Shown here: one piece after another, positions 10,960-20,744 of the stretch
Position numbering within the stretch: position 1 is the stretch's first letter
Layout: each line of letters opens with the position of its first letter
Source of the DNA: Trichopria drosophilae
Lineage: Eukaryota > Arthropoda > Insecta > Hymenoptera > Diapriidae
Assembly (NCBI GenBank): GCA_030407085.1
Contig: CM059582.1
Span: 88,712,001 to 88,776,000 of the forward strand
Length of the DNA stretch: 64,000 nucleotides
Direction: 5' to 3'
Program-made: the position numbers and the translations under genes
The notes under the pieces: generated by a model
What the model was told of the DNA's origin: nothing
Databases searched by the model: none
Seen by the model: the letters and a program-made list of their open reading frames with translations, nothing else

Positions 10960-13893
10960 CAGGGTGGCCGATTTATCTGAAGACATCGAAATATCTCGAG
11001 AACTATGCACAAAATCAAAAAAGTTGTCGGATGAAAGTTGTTCGACACGAAGGGGGGCATCCAGTGATAATTAAATTTGCCCCCTCCCCCAACCCCTGGA
11101 GGTGGAGTGGGGGCAAAAACAATAAAACTTAAATAGGAACCCCCATTTTTTATTGCAGATTTGGATTCTCCGGAAAAAAGTACACCAATTTGACCTAGGA
11201 GCTATTGCATTTTGGTTCACAGGTGGCGCTGTAATCGATAAAAATCCAAATTTATCCGAAGACATTGAAATACCTCGAGAACTATGCACAGAATCAAAAA
11301 AGTTGTCGGATGAAAGTTGTTCGACACGAAGGGGGGCATCCAGGGGGCAAATAGGGACAATTTGATCCCTTTCTGAAAATTTAATAGTAAAAATTCTAAT
11401 ATTAGAATTTTTAATATTAGAATTTAGTAATATCAATTGCGAAAATTGTTATTCTGAATATGAAATTTTAATAATGTCCATTCGAAAAATTAAGATTATG
11501 AATAATTGATATTCTTCATATTAAAAATCAAAACTGATTACATAAAAATTGTGCATACAATATGGAAGCAATTTTATAAATAAGTTTTCTACCTTCAATA
11601 AAATTACATTTTAGGTTTTAAATTTATTATTTAATAAACAAAAAGAGGACATCACGCAATCCATTAAAAAACGCGGCATGTCCCTTCACTCAGCTCATTC
11701 ATTCTCTCTCTGTATGTTTTTTCCGAAATGAGAATAAATAAGCTGAGCATTGACGGTCAAACCAGCTTCTATTAAACAAAACGAAACTCTTACTTCATTT
11801 GGGGATTTCGTCGCCATCTACCGGACCCCGAGAGAACTCACGTGGTTTCATACATGTACATCGCTTGCATTTCGGCCATCACCGGCGCCGGTTCTGTTAC
11901 ATAACGCTAGAGGGCGACATAACTCGAAAATAAAGTAGCATATCATTTTATACATAAGTTGAGTCACACGTAACCAGTTCACCTACATTTTTCTCTACTT
12001 TCCTGAAAGGAAGTAAATGGATATCGCGACTTTCTAATCCCCATATTAAAATTTAGTATTCACGGTCTCTCAGTGTAAGACTGTTTTTGAAGTCCATTAT
12101 ATTGGTAGTAATTCGGTCGGAGGTCACTTTGCTTTTAGAATAACAACTTTCCGTTTACGTGACTATTTTTTGTCTACCCTTCATTGCTTAAATCGAATTG
12201 CAAGTTAAAAATGAATCCTGCTACAGTTCCCGAAAAAATCGAAATGATTCTTATTTATGGTGAATGTAAGAGGAATATTGACGATGCTGTTGCGTTGTAT
12301 GCTGAGCGTTTTCCAGATAATGCTCGCTCGCGTTCTTTTTTTTACAAAGTTGTGAATGCCTTTCACTCTGATAGCAGCGTACAAATGAAAAAAAGGAAGC
12401 GAAGATTAACAGTTACAGGAGAAGCTAACGAAGTAGCTGTACTAGCAGCTATTCACCAAAATCCACATGTAAGCACACGACAATTACATCGCGATTCCGG
12501 CATTTCCAGAGACAGTATTCAAAGAATATTGCATCGTCATAAGTTTCACCCATATCACATTTCACTGCACCAGGAACTAGATGGCGATGATTTTCATAAC
12601 CGCGTGGTGTTTTGTGAATGGGCATTTCAAAAAATGCAAACGAACCACAATTTCTTTGCTAATGTATTATTTTCAGATGAATCTACATTCACGAACCATG
12701 CTGGCGTCAATAGGCATAATATGCATTATCGGAGCGAAGAAAATCCCCATTGGTTACGACAAGTTAATCATTAACGTCCTTGGTCGGTGAACGTTTGGTG
12801 TGGAATCATAGGAAATAAACTCATTGGTCCTTATTTCATTGAAGGTAATTTGAATGGAACAAAATATCGAGATTTCCTAGAACAAGAAGTACCATTACTA
12901 CTTGAGGATGTTGCCCAGCACATTTTTCAAGAGTAGCAAGGGAAATACTAGACCGTGATTACAATGGTAGGTGGATTGGTAGAGGTGGCCCCATTAATTG
13001 GCCTGCGAGGTCACCTGATCTAACATCTCTGGATTTCTTCCTATGGGGTTACCTAAAAGGTAAGGTTTATGAAAAAGTACCAACGACTCGTGAAAACATG
13101 GTGGAACGCATAAGAACTGCTTGCGCAGAAATTTCTGCAGATATGATTCTATCATGTATAAAGTCATTTGAAGAAAGAATAAATAAATGCATTGAAGTGG
13201 AAGGTCAACATTTCGAACACTTACTCAAGTAAGTGAACAGTGAGACAGTGAGAGGCAAGGGGACTCACGTAAAAGAAGCACCCCAAAGGGAACAGAAAAA
13301 TACTACGTCCACGTCGTTGTTCCTGGGTAACACTAAATGTATTTTTTCCCGGCTTTGTTAGAATGACCGTATTCCATATCCGCTACGCGGGCGAAAATTG
13401 TCAATATTGGAGAATCCAAATCTGCAATAAAAACTGGGGGTTCCTATTTAAGTTTTATTGTTTTTGCCCCCACTCCACCCCCAGAGGATGGGGGAGGGGG
13501 TAATTTTCATTATTACTGGATGCCCCCCTTCGTGTCGAACAACTTTCATCCGACAACTTTTTTGATTCTGTGCATAGTTCTCGAGGTATTTCAATGTCTT
13601 CGGATAAATTTGGATTTTTATCGATTACAGCGCCACCTGTGAACCAAAATGCAATAGCTCCTAGGTCAAATTCGTGTACTTTTTTCCGGAGAATCCAAAT
13701 CTGCAATAAAAAATGGGGGTTCCTATTTAAGTTTTATTGTTTGTTCCCCCACTCCACCTCCAGGGGCTGGGGGAGGGGGTAAATTTAATTATCACTGGAT
13801 GCCCCCTTCGTGTCGAACAACTTTCATCCGACAACTTTTTTGATTCTGTGCATAGTTCTCGAGATATTTCGATGTCTTCAGATAAATCGGCCA
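10960..13893 (+). mobile_element. mariner/Tc1-like transposon with long inverted terminal repeats
   Basis: Left end reads cagggtggccgatttatctg and right end is the complement of tggccgatttatctg, so roughly the first 390 bp (10960-11350) recur inverted at about 13404-13893. The CAGGG start is not visible at the right end, which may be truncated. Each arm contains an internal direct repeat: the 'gagaactatgcaca.aatcaa ... ttcgacacgaaggggggc' block occurs twice per arm about 280 bp apart, separated by a G/C-rich 'ccccctcccccaacccc' segment. Flanks are TA-rich, as expected for TA-targeting elements, but no clean duplication could be assigned. Confidence 0.75.
12211..13232 (+). pseudogene. mariner/Tc1-superfamily DDE transposase, broken
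   Basis: The ATG at 12211 starts MNPATVPEKIEM, a helix-turn-helix N-terminus with a second HTH at ISRDSIQRILHRHKF. The catalytic domain follows with VLFSDESTFT (first Asp) and, near the end, WPARSPDLTSLDFFLWGYLK (third catalytic position, Asp). A TAA at 12772 interrupts the frame; it is likely a decayed CAA, because VNVWCGIIGNKLIGPYF continues in the same frame. Around 12935 the reading frame shifts and the segment that should hold the second catalytic Asp is missing, leaving only HFSRVAREIL. The frame ends at TAA 13230-13232. It is therefore non-functional. An exact clade (DD34D, DD41D etc.) cannot be assigned by eye. Confidence 0.85.
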
Positions 13894-13913
13894 CATATAG
13901 TAAAATAACGTAC

Positions 13914-14988
13914 TTCGAAGAAATCGGCAATCGTCTGAAAATTTGCTGGTGCCTGTACTGAAAATGTATCGAATGCCTTTGGTACATCCTCTTCAGGTAC
14001 AAAAGCAAGAGCTACCATCATTTGAGCGGCAGTTTTTAAACTTCTATCATCTCGATTAGTGTACGCAGTTGTGAGCCCCTCGGCCTGTATTCTTCGATAG
14101 ATCGTTTGTTTTAGGTGAAAGAAGCAGCATTTTATTGTTCCTTTAGCCAAAATATTTTTACAGGAATTCAGTATAGCAACCTCAAAATCAGAGTTTACAA
14201 ACTGTGGTTCTCTGTTACTTCCAATTTTTATCGCTTCAGCCGAAATAACCTGAAAAACTTTAGTGTACGCACTTTCCGTTTTACTTGTAAGTAATGCGTA
14301 TACAAAAGGAAGAGCAATTTCTTGTTCCATGCCATCAGATGGTTGCTGTGAAAGGGAGCCTAAAATAGCGAACACTTGCATGAAAATGGACGGTGCCGTG
14401 TCGAACGTACCATCAATGAACCATGTACGACATCTGTATAATGCTACTAAATTTTGTTGCGTTGAATAAATGAGAATCCGCTCACTGGGAATATCATTAT
14501 CGTCGAAAGAGTCATACATCAACAATTTTTTCACCTGACAGAGCGACCTGATATTCTCCAGGAATGTCAAGAAGGTCATCCAAAGTTGGATTTGTTGGCA
14601 GATCTCGAAGTCTGTCACGTACGATAGTCTTTCGCAAATTTTCTCGGCTTGGCAATTCCACCATTACATTTGCGGGAACGTCTTGCAATGTTAGCAAAAG
14701 TTGCACTGGTCTTGCTTCGGGGTTAGCAGTAGAAAGAACTTTCAGATTTGCCCTAAGCATCAGAGCCGTAGCTTCTTCCAAATTTGGCGCATGCTTGTGT
14801 ATTGAAACCTCAGGACCTCCGTGGTTATTGGGAGTTCGCCCTGGAGAAGTTGTGACCGACGCGTAACGCTCACCCTTTCGTCGACACTTCCACTTAGTTA
14901 CACAATTTCGTTCTGAAGGTTTGTAGTACAAAAATCCGCCTATATGCAGCAAATTTCCGTTCCCACGGGTTCTTATTAATTCAATCAT
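13914..14988 (-). pseudogene. FLYWCH zinc finger + MULE transposase, exon 1 (frameshifted)
   Basis: This exon encodes the N-terminal and catalytic part of a MULE-type transposase. Reading leftward from ATG at 14988, a FLYWCH-like zinc finger appears at residues about 18-60 (GGFLYY, then W-K-C, then HKHAP), followed by a linker. The MULE catalytic region follows in another frame, with FIDGTFDTAP (first Asp), FVNSDFEVAI (second Asp) and CCFFHLKQ (C-x2-H). The frame changes once in the A-run near 14521-14530, which needs a one-base indel or sequencing error. The exon ends ...DFFE at 13914, followed by a textbook donor GTACGT. The catalytic Glu lies in exon 2. It may be a recently dead transposase, or intact if the homopolymer is miscalled. 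Confidence 0.75.
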
Positions 14989-15227
14989 AATATACGAATG
15001 TAGTTAAATTAGCGTTTAATTTAAAAAATTATGGTTACGTTTAATTTTGACTGTTGGTTTTTGACATGAAGTATGGGGTTAATAACAAATGGACATCGAC
15101 ATCGACGTTCAGCCTAAAATTGAATTGCCCATGCTCGGGAAAGGGGGAAAATTATTAGAGGGGGAAAAAAAGACCAGGGGAAAAATAGGCGGGGAAAAAT
15201 AGGTGGGGAAATTTGTCCACCTACCGT

Positions 15228-15495
15228 TTTATTAAATATAAATATGATATTGAATGGCTTTTTGATGAACAAATAAGATGGAATTTTTGGAACTAACATA
15301 TCTTTCTAAAAATATTTTTCATCTTTATTTGACATATAATTTTTCGGAATTTTTTTGCAACGCTTCTGATGGGGCGGATAAGTTTCTGACTTCAGAAGGA
15401 AAACAGCCGAAAAAATTACAAAATATGTTAGTTGCAAAAATTGCATCTTATTTGTTCATCAAAAAGCCATTCAATAATATATTTATATTTTTTTA
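15228..15495. repeat. Inverted repeat, arms about 70 bp, hairpin/MITE-like
   Basis: The left arm (about 15232-15303, 'gaatggctttttgatgaaca...') is matched in reverse complement by 15421-15493 with few mismatches, around a loop of about 115 bp. It abuts the G-rich right end of the MULE element. ORFs over it are by-products. Confidence 0.8.
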
Positions 15496-15499
15496 AAGT

Positions 15500-18300
15500 C
15501 TATAGTTTTCAAGAAAAAAAATTTTGAGGTTTTCGGCGCCATTTTGGAAGCTGCCATCTTGAATTACGAACTGTGTCACGGTAAATTTTAATTTTGAGGG
15601 TCTATGGACGCGATATTCTCATCTTAGATATATTTCCCAGCTCCATTTCGAGGTGAAAGTGATGTTTTAATGAAAAAGAAAATGTAAAAACCATATTTTT
15701 TACAGAAAAACGTGTATAACTTTTTTACGGTTCATTTAAGTGAAATTTTATTAAAAGGTTCTGAAAAAGCATAAAATTTCACGTCAGAACAACGAAGCTC
15801 AAATTTTTCCAAATGCATTTATGCACAAATTGTGGATGTTCAAACTGATGCTGATAAACCGTCCGTTTGGAATATTATTATTAAAAGTACCAATTTTTTC
15901 TTTTTCGTAACTGCATTATAAAGTATTAAATTACTACTTATTTGTGTCATATATTTTAACTTCACTTACTTCGTTTTACTCGCATAAAATTGTCGGTTAA
16001 CGGAGTTTACGCGTAATTAAAATAGGATTTCATTTTCAATTGTTTTTTATAAATCAATACTATTAAAACTACTTATTGTTATGTAAAAAAAATATAATAG
16101 CAGATTCGTAGATTTTGGTTACATACAGCACCGTCATTTTTTTAATCGAAATTATAACGAAAAAAAATATTCCATAAATCATATCTCATATTCTACTAGG
16201 CCAAAATAATGGAATGCCTATTTTCTGAAAAAAATTATAGCAGTTGTCGTGTAACTGCCTTTTTGATTAGGAAAGGTTAAAATGAAAAGAGTTAGTCGAG
16301 TAATTAAAATTAAATACGTTGGGCTAAATCGCCACAAGGTCAAGTACCGCGACGGCAGTTTCAAAAGGTCGAACGATATTTGGTCGTTCGCCCGATGGCA
16401 TCAACCGGTAAATTGTCGATCGACTTTAAATTTTGGCGATCGCAACGTACGATCGAAGCCCGTCTTTTCCCGTAGTTTTACTGGAATAGGAGTCACGGAA
16501 CGACAAGGAGAAAGAATAATTCAGATATCAATTAAATCACTTATTATTACTCATCTTTGACGTTAATAATTAAAATGGACATCTATTACAAAAATAAATA
16601 GGGAGCCCGACACTCGCAAACACCATTGAGGAGAAAAGCCGGTACTTACAAATTGACGATCTCTCGCTCGCTCTAAAATTAGGTACGTTCACCTTCTCGC
16701 TCGCGGGGCTGCAGCCTGGTCGGGATGTCGCCAATATATTCGGCCAACAAAACTTAGAGTCGCGTGACTACAAAAGTTCACGTACACACGCGCAAATAAA
16801 AAAAAAGGTTTGTACAGGAAAACGTGTAGACGCGTGAAAATAAATTAATATATAAGAACATTCGTTCTGAACCGCGCGGAACAAAGGGCTAGCCAGGTCT
16901 GCCGACTCACGTAGATTCTCGCGAGCACGCCCTTTGTTTACATTTTCATCTGAAAACTAAACTTAAATTTAAATTAATAATATGTATTCGTCGTCTAAGC
17001 ACGAGACATAACGTGATGCCATAAATATAATATTAAAGGAATTAACTAAAAAGGCATTCTCGTTACAGTCGGATTTTTTTTACATAAAATGCAGTTTTTT
17101 CAATCAAAGTTGTCAAAAAAAAAGATTAAAAAAATCATATCTCATATTTCATTAGATCAAAATAGGTTCACGATCTCTTACAATGTGGATTAGAAGGTTT
17201 ATGTTATTTAAAAAAATAATAATTTATCATTCATCATACATAGCATGTACTATATAAATTCAATGAATATTTGTTACATCAGACGACCATTAAGGCTAGG
17301 TTCTCATTCTCAGGCCCCAAAAATACCTCAATTTCAGGAATTTTGTTTCATATAAAATAAATTAATTTCGGGAGAACTTTTTTGGCTTTTATTTGTATAT
17401 AACTAAAGATGATTTTTCAATTGAAAAAATTAAAAAATGGCGGGTCCAGGTTCGTTGTTGTGCAATCCTATGGTACACGAGTGGGCATGGGCGGGCTCAT
17501 CCTCAGCCTTATCGGGTGATCTGAAACCAAAAAACAAAACAAAATTCTTAAAATAGATGAAATCTGGGGGCCTTATCGTTTTTAGATATCTAACAATACC
17601 CTTTAAAATAAAATGACAGCAATTTGAAAAAGGAGACCTGTATTACCCAATTTTTTTAGTTTTCAACGTCCGTTAAACATTATTCGTAATTAATTGTTTG
17701 AAAAAAATTCCTCCTAAAGACCCCCTAAATTTAATCAGCTTTCTATTGATCTGCCACTCATTAAAAATCGGTTCATTCACTGAAACTGTAGAGGACAGCG
17801 CCCCAAAAAATTCTGTTTCGAGAAAAACGAGTTTACAGTTTTACGTACTGAAGGAGCGTATTTAATGTTTGTATTTTGACAACTTACGCTCAGTCAGTAA
17901 TCCCAGCACCATATATTCATATATTATGCCTTCCTCGTCTTCGTACATCCGCTGTGTAACAAAATTGAAGTTTACGCATATATATTTATTATTATTTTTA
18001 TGTTTCTTTCTTTCTCACTGCATGGTTTAACAATTGACTCAACGCGTATACAAATAATTTTTACTTTATATACATTTGCGATGTTTCGCTTGTCATTCGT
18101 CCTCACACATACTCGAAATAATTTACGCGGATAAAAAAATATAATGGTCAACTACGGGATAAATTACGCGAATAAATTAGTCATAAAAACGGAAGAAGTT
18201 ACCGGCTAAAATTTCTATAGTCATATTCGGAATAACTTACGCAAACACACATACACATATATTCATATCGCGAACACACAAATGTTAATATTTAACTACA
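15500..18300. other. Non-coding AT-rich DNA with scattered repeats
   Basis: Two related blocks occur near 16100-16215 and 17070-17170 (shared 'aaatcatatctcatatt..attag..caaaata'). A GC-richer island sits at 16280-16930, with an ORF of 92 codons (16282-16560) that has no recognisable motif. Nothing else is supportable. Confidence 0.4.
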
Positions 18301-18323
18301 CGAAAATTTGCACATTGTTATAG

Positions 18324-18870
18324 TTATACACAAATTGGCACATTACCACACCGCGGGAGAGAAGGATTTTTCCTCGGATTTTCCTCGTCGTCGTGAATTT
18401 TTTCCTCTTCCTTCCGTCGTTTATTGTTTGGGGCCCCATTCTTGGGCCGGCCCTGGTGGATCCCGTCGGTGCTTCCTTGATCGGCGGTCAAAGTTCGAGA
18501 TGGTGAGGCGAGCAACTTCCTCCTTGGCGCTTTTGAATCCGCCGCTTCGTCGTTCCGGACCTGCGAGGACCGGGAGGGGGTAAGAGTTGCGGCAGATTCT
18601 TTGTTCAAAAAAGATGGAATAGAAAATAAGGAATTTGAAGTCGCTCACCTAGGATTTCGACCAGTAGGCCGAAATCGGTGGAATCTACAGCATGTTATAC
18701 AAATAATCCCCGGCACCGGATCTATTTCCTTTGGTCCTTCGTCGGCACCCTGGATCCTGGTGATGGCTGCCGACTTCGTGTAACGTGCCGGGTCGTCCAA
18801 TATCGGGAAGGAAGAGTGAGCGAGTTCCACCCTGGAACCCGCTTATATACCCCGTGGAACCCCAATTGGA
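18324..18870 (-). other. GC-rich segment with TATA box and possible intron, unassigned
   Basis: On the minus strand a TATATAAG box (about 18842-18850) is followed by a 5' leader, a donor-like AG/GTGAGC near 18650, and acceptor-like 'cggtcctcgcag' near 18560. An Arg/Lys-rich open frame then runs to 18324 (KAPRRKLL, NNKRRKEEEK). The architecture resembles the small spliced ORF at 53.5-57.1 kb, but sequence similarity was not evident. It may be a promoter/leader of an LTR element or a host 5' exon. Confidence 0.3.
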
Positions 18871-19350
18871 ACAACCGCATCAATTTTTTACTTGGAACGG
18901 GACGGAAACTGTCAATCATTTAAATGTCATTTGTGCCTTTGAATTGATAGTCCACCCCGTTCGTTCGAATTTCCCGCGGCACTTCTTCCCTGCGGCCAAC
19001 TTTGATACCGTCGCGCTACGTCGTTTAATCGGTGGTGCGCGGCGGTCGCTCCCGTTTCTGCGCGGCGGTCGGAATTCGGGTTTGGTTAGTTCCTACTAAT
19101 GGCGGCATACAGTCGTCACCGTTCGCGCACGTGTTTTTATTTATAGTTTCCTTCTCTCCCGGCCTTCTCTCCTTACACATTTTTACCGATACACGATCGT
19201 CGCGTTACAGTTGTTGATGGATTTTGGCAGAAAATTTGTCTAGCCTGTCCTTTTTCGCGATTTTTGACAGTCTTCTCCGCTGCCGCAATACGCTTTTATT
19301 TTCTCTATTTCGTTAAATTTACTAAACTGCATACATATATTCTAGAGGTA

Positions 19351-19536
19351 GCTAACGGCACTCCTATTAAAACTTACTAAACTCACACACTAGAACTTAA
19401 TTTAGCATTAAGGAGAAGTTTTGTGTGGAGATTCGTAATAACTGATGTGTTGCACCCGATAATAGGAGTAGATTTTCTAGCATATTATGGTTTGCTAGTT
19501 GATGCTAAAAACGGATCATTGTTAGATCAAATTACG
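19351..19536 (+). pseudogene. Ty3/gypsy-type retropepsin C-terminal fragment
   Basis: The frame reads ANGTPIKTY, a TAA at 19378, then LELNLALRRSFVWRFVI and IIGVDFLAYYGLLVDAKNG. The R-R-x-F-x-W-R-F ... IIGxDFL-xYGLLVD pattern is characteristic of the C-terminal half of gypsy-element aspartic proteases. The active-site DTG half and the reverse transcriptase are absent, so this is a short relic. Confidence 0.7.
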
Positions 19537-19669
19537 AATATGCTTTTGGAATAACGCAAGAAATCATGGAAGTTAAAATCCCGAATATAGAAAATTGATA
19601 TAATGTAATATTGGATAAATTTTCGAATATTTCAAAACCACCAGGATTGGAGATAGAGGTTAAGCACGA

Positions 19670-20744
19670 CTCGATAACTTCTTTGTAAGGCTTAAGGACT
19701 AAAAAGTACACATCTGTGGAACATTTGTGGAGAAATGTGGCCCACATAGCCTTTTTCCTTTCTTCGGCCGAATCCCGGTTTCTTCTTCTCGCAAGGACAA
19801 AATACAAAGTAAGATTTTTAACAATTTAATCGATCAATTTCCCTGCACCTCTGCCGCTGATTCATTTACGATTTTTCTTGGCATCGCCTAGTCGTTTACC
19901 CATTGGCTTTTGCACATGGCCTACGCATTCTTTCTTTTGAAGCTCGAGGTCATCGTACGGATTGCATTCAAGGAGAGCTTTAAAAGTTTTAGTATCTCCG
20001 TCGCCGAGTACCTGGTATATTTTACGCCCAACAAATGAGAAAGAGAAAATATTACCTTCGTGGATTCTACTTCGATTCTAACATCACTTCCCTTATGATT
20101 TATGCTGCAGATACTTTGGTCAAAGTCATACCAATTCTCACATTCCACAGTATTGTTTTTAGATGCCCACTTACTGCAGCTTTGACAAAAATATGACATG
20201 ACGGAAAAATTTTAAACGTTGTGTGTGTACATGCCGATCAATGCGTCGCTACACCAAATAAAGATTAAAGTCCTTACTTTTTCCATGATCCATCGCCAAA
20301 TACGCTCAAATGCGTTTCTTCATTTTCTGCTTCCACATTTTTCATCATTTCTGCGGCAACAGCTTTACGCTGAATAAGTGTTCTTCGCAGCGTTCAACAG
20401 ATTATCGAGAAATGGGTAATAAGCGTTGTTTGGAAAGCCGGTACATAATTCCAATAATGAGCAGAAAACGTTTATCGACTGTAGTTCGGGTCACAATGTG
20501 CGCATCACAAACATCAATCTGCGATTTATTTTGTATGTCGTATTCACGACTGCACGAGTTTCAAAAGATTCGAAATTCGTTCGGAGGGCATAAACTTGCT
20601 GTCTATTGCATATTTGAAATCCACATAAAGGTCTCCCCACAAAGCCGATTCGAGCGCGTGTTTCTTACCTGCTTTTCGGCCAACAGACTGCCCCTCCCAA
20701 CGAGCTGGAACTCGTGAAATACGTTCGATCTTGTCGTAGGTCAC
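19670..20744 (-). pseudogene. Mutator-domain transposase-like gene, heavily decayed
   Basis: Reading leftward across several frame changes, recognisable blocks appear in family order: YPFLDNLLNAAKNTYSA, then KAVAAEMMKN and THLSVFGDGSWKK (about 20275-20390). These are followed by YFCQSCSKW, CSINHKGSD, VKYTRY and VLGDGDTKTFKALLE (about 19970-20200). Last come KKECVGHVQKPMGKRLGD (about 19880-19930) and RKKAMWATFLHKCSTD (about 19690-19760). GDGD and KKECVGHVQK are hallmarks of the Mutator-type transposase domain in insect elements. At least four frameshifts or stops lie between these blocks. The segment 20544-20744 is open but its membership in the gene is uncertain. Confidence 0.7.

Larger units (their letters stand above)
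10908..13913 (-). other. Intron of the MULE gene, enlarged by a mariner-like element
   Basis: Donor GTACGT sits at 13913 and acceptor ..ccttttcttag ends at 10908 (minus strand). Exon reading is continuous across the junction (..DFFE / INYIL..), which supports real splicing. Without the inserted element (10960-13893) the intron would be only about 70 bp, a normal size for a short insect intron. Confidence 0.7.
10370..15230 (-). mobile_element. Mutator-like (MULE) element, interrupted by a mariner-like insertion
   Basis: A FLYWCH + MULE transposase gene (minus strand) is bounded by iterated G/A-rich blocks in opposite orientation. At 10380-10480 there are repeated 'ttttcccc' and 'attccccacgg' blocks; at 15135-15220 there are repeated 'ggggaaaaatagg' blocks. 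This mirrored arrangement suggests subterminal repeats of one element about 4.9 kb long including the insertion (about 1.9 kb without it). Exact termini and target duplication were not resolved, so the coordinates are approximate. Confidence 0.55.

Noticed and set aside
13570..13782. ORF present also at 11153-11365 (conserved protein?)
   Set aside because: The match is due to the inverted terminal repeats of the mariner-like element.
20310..20717. 135-codon plus-strand ORF
   Set aside because: Antisense shadow of the decayed Mutator-domain gene.
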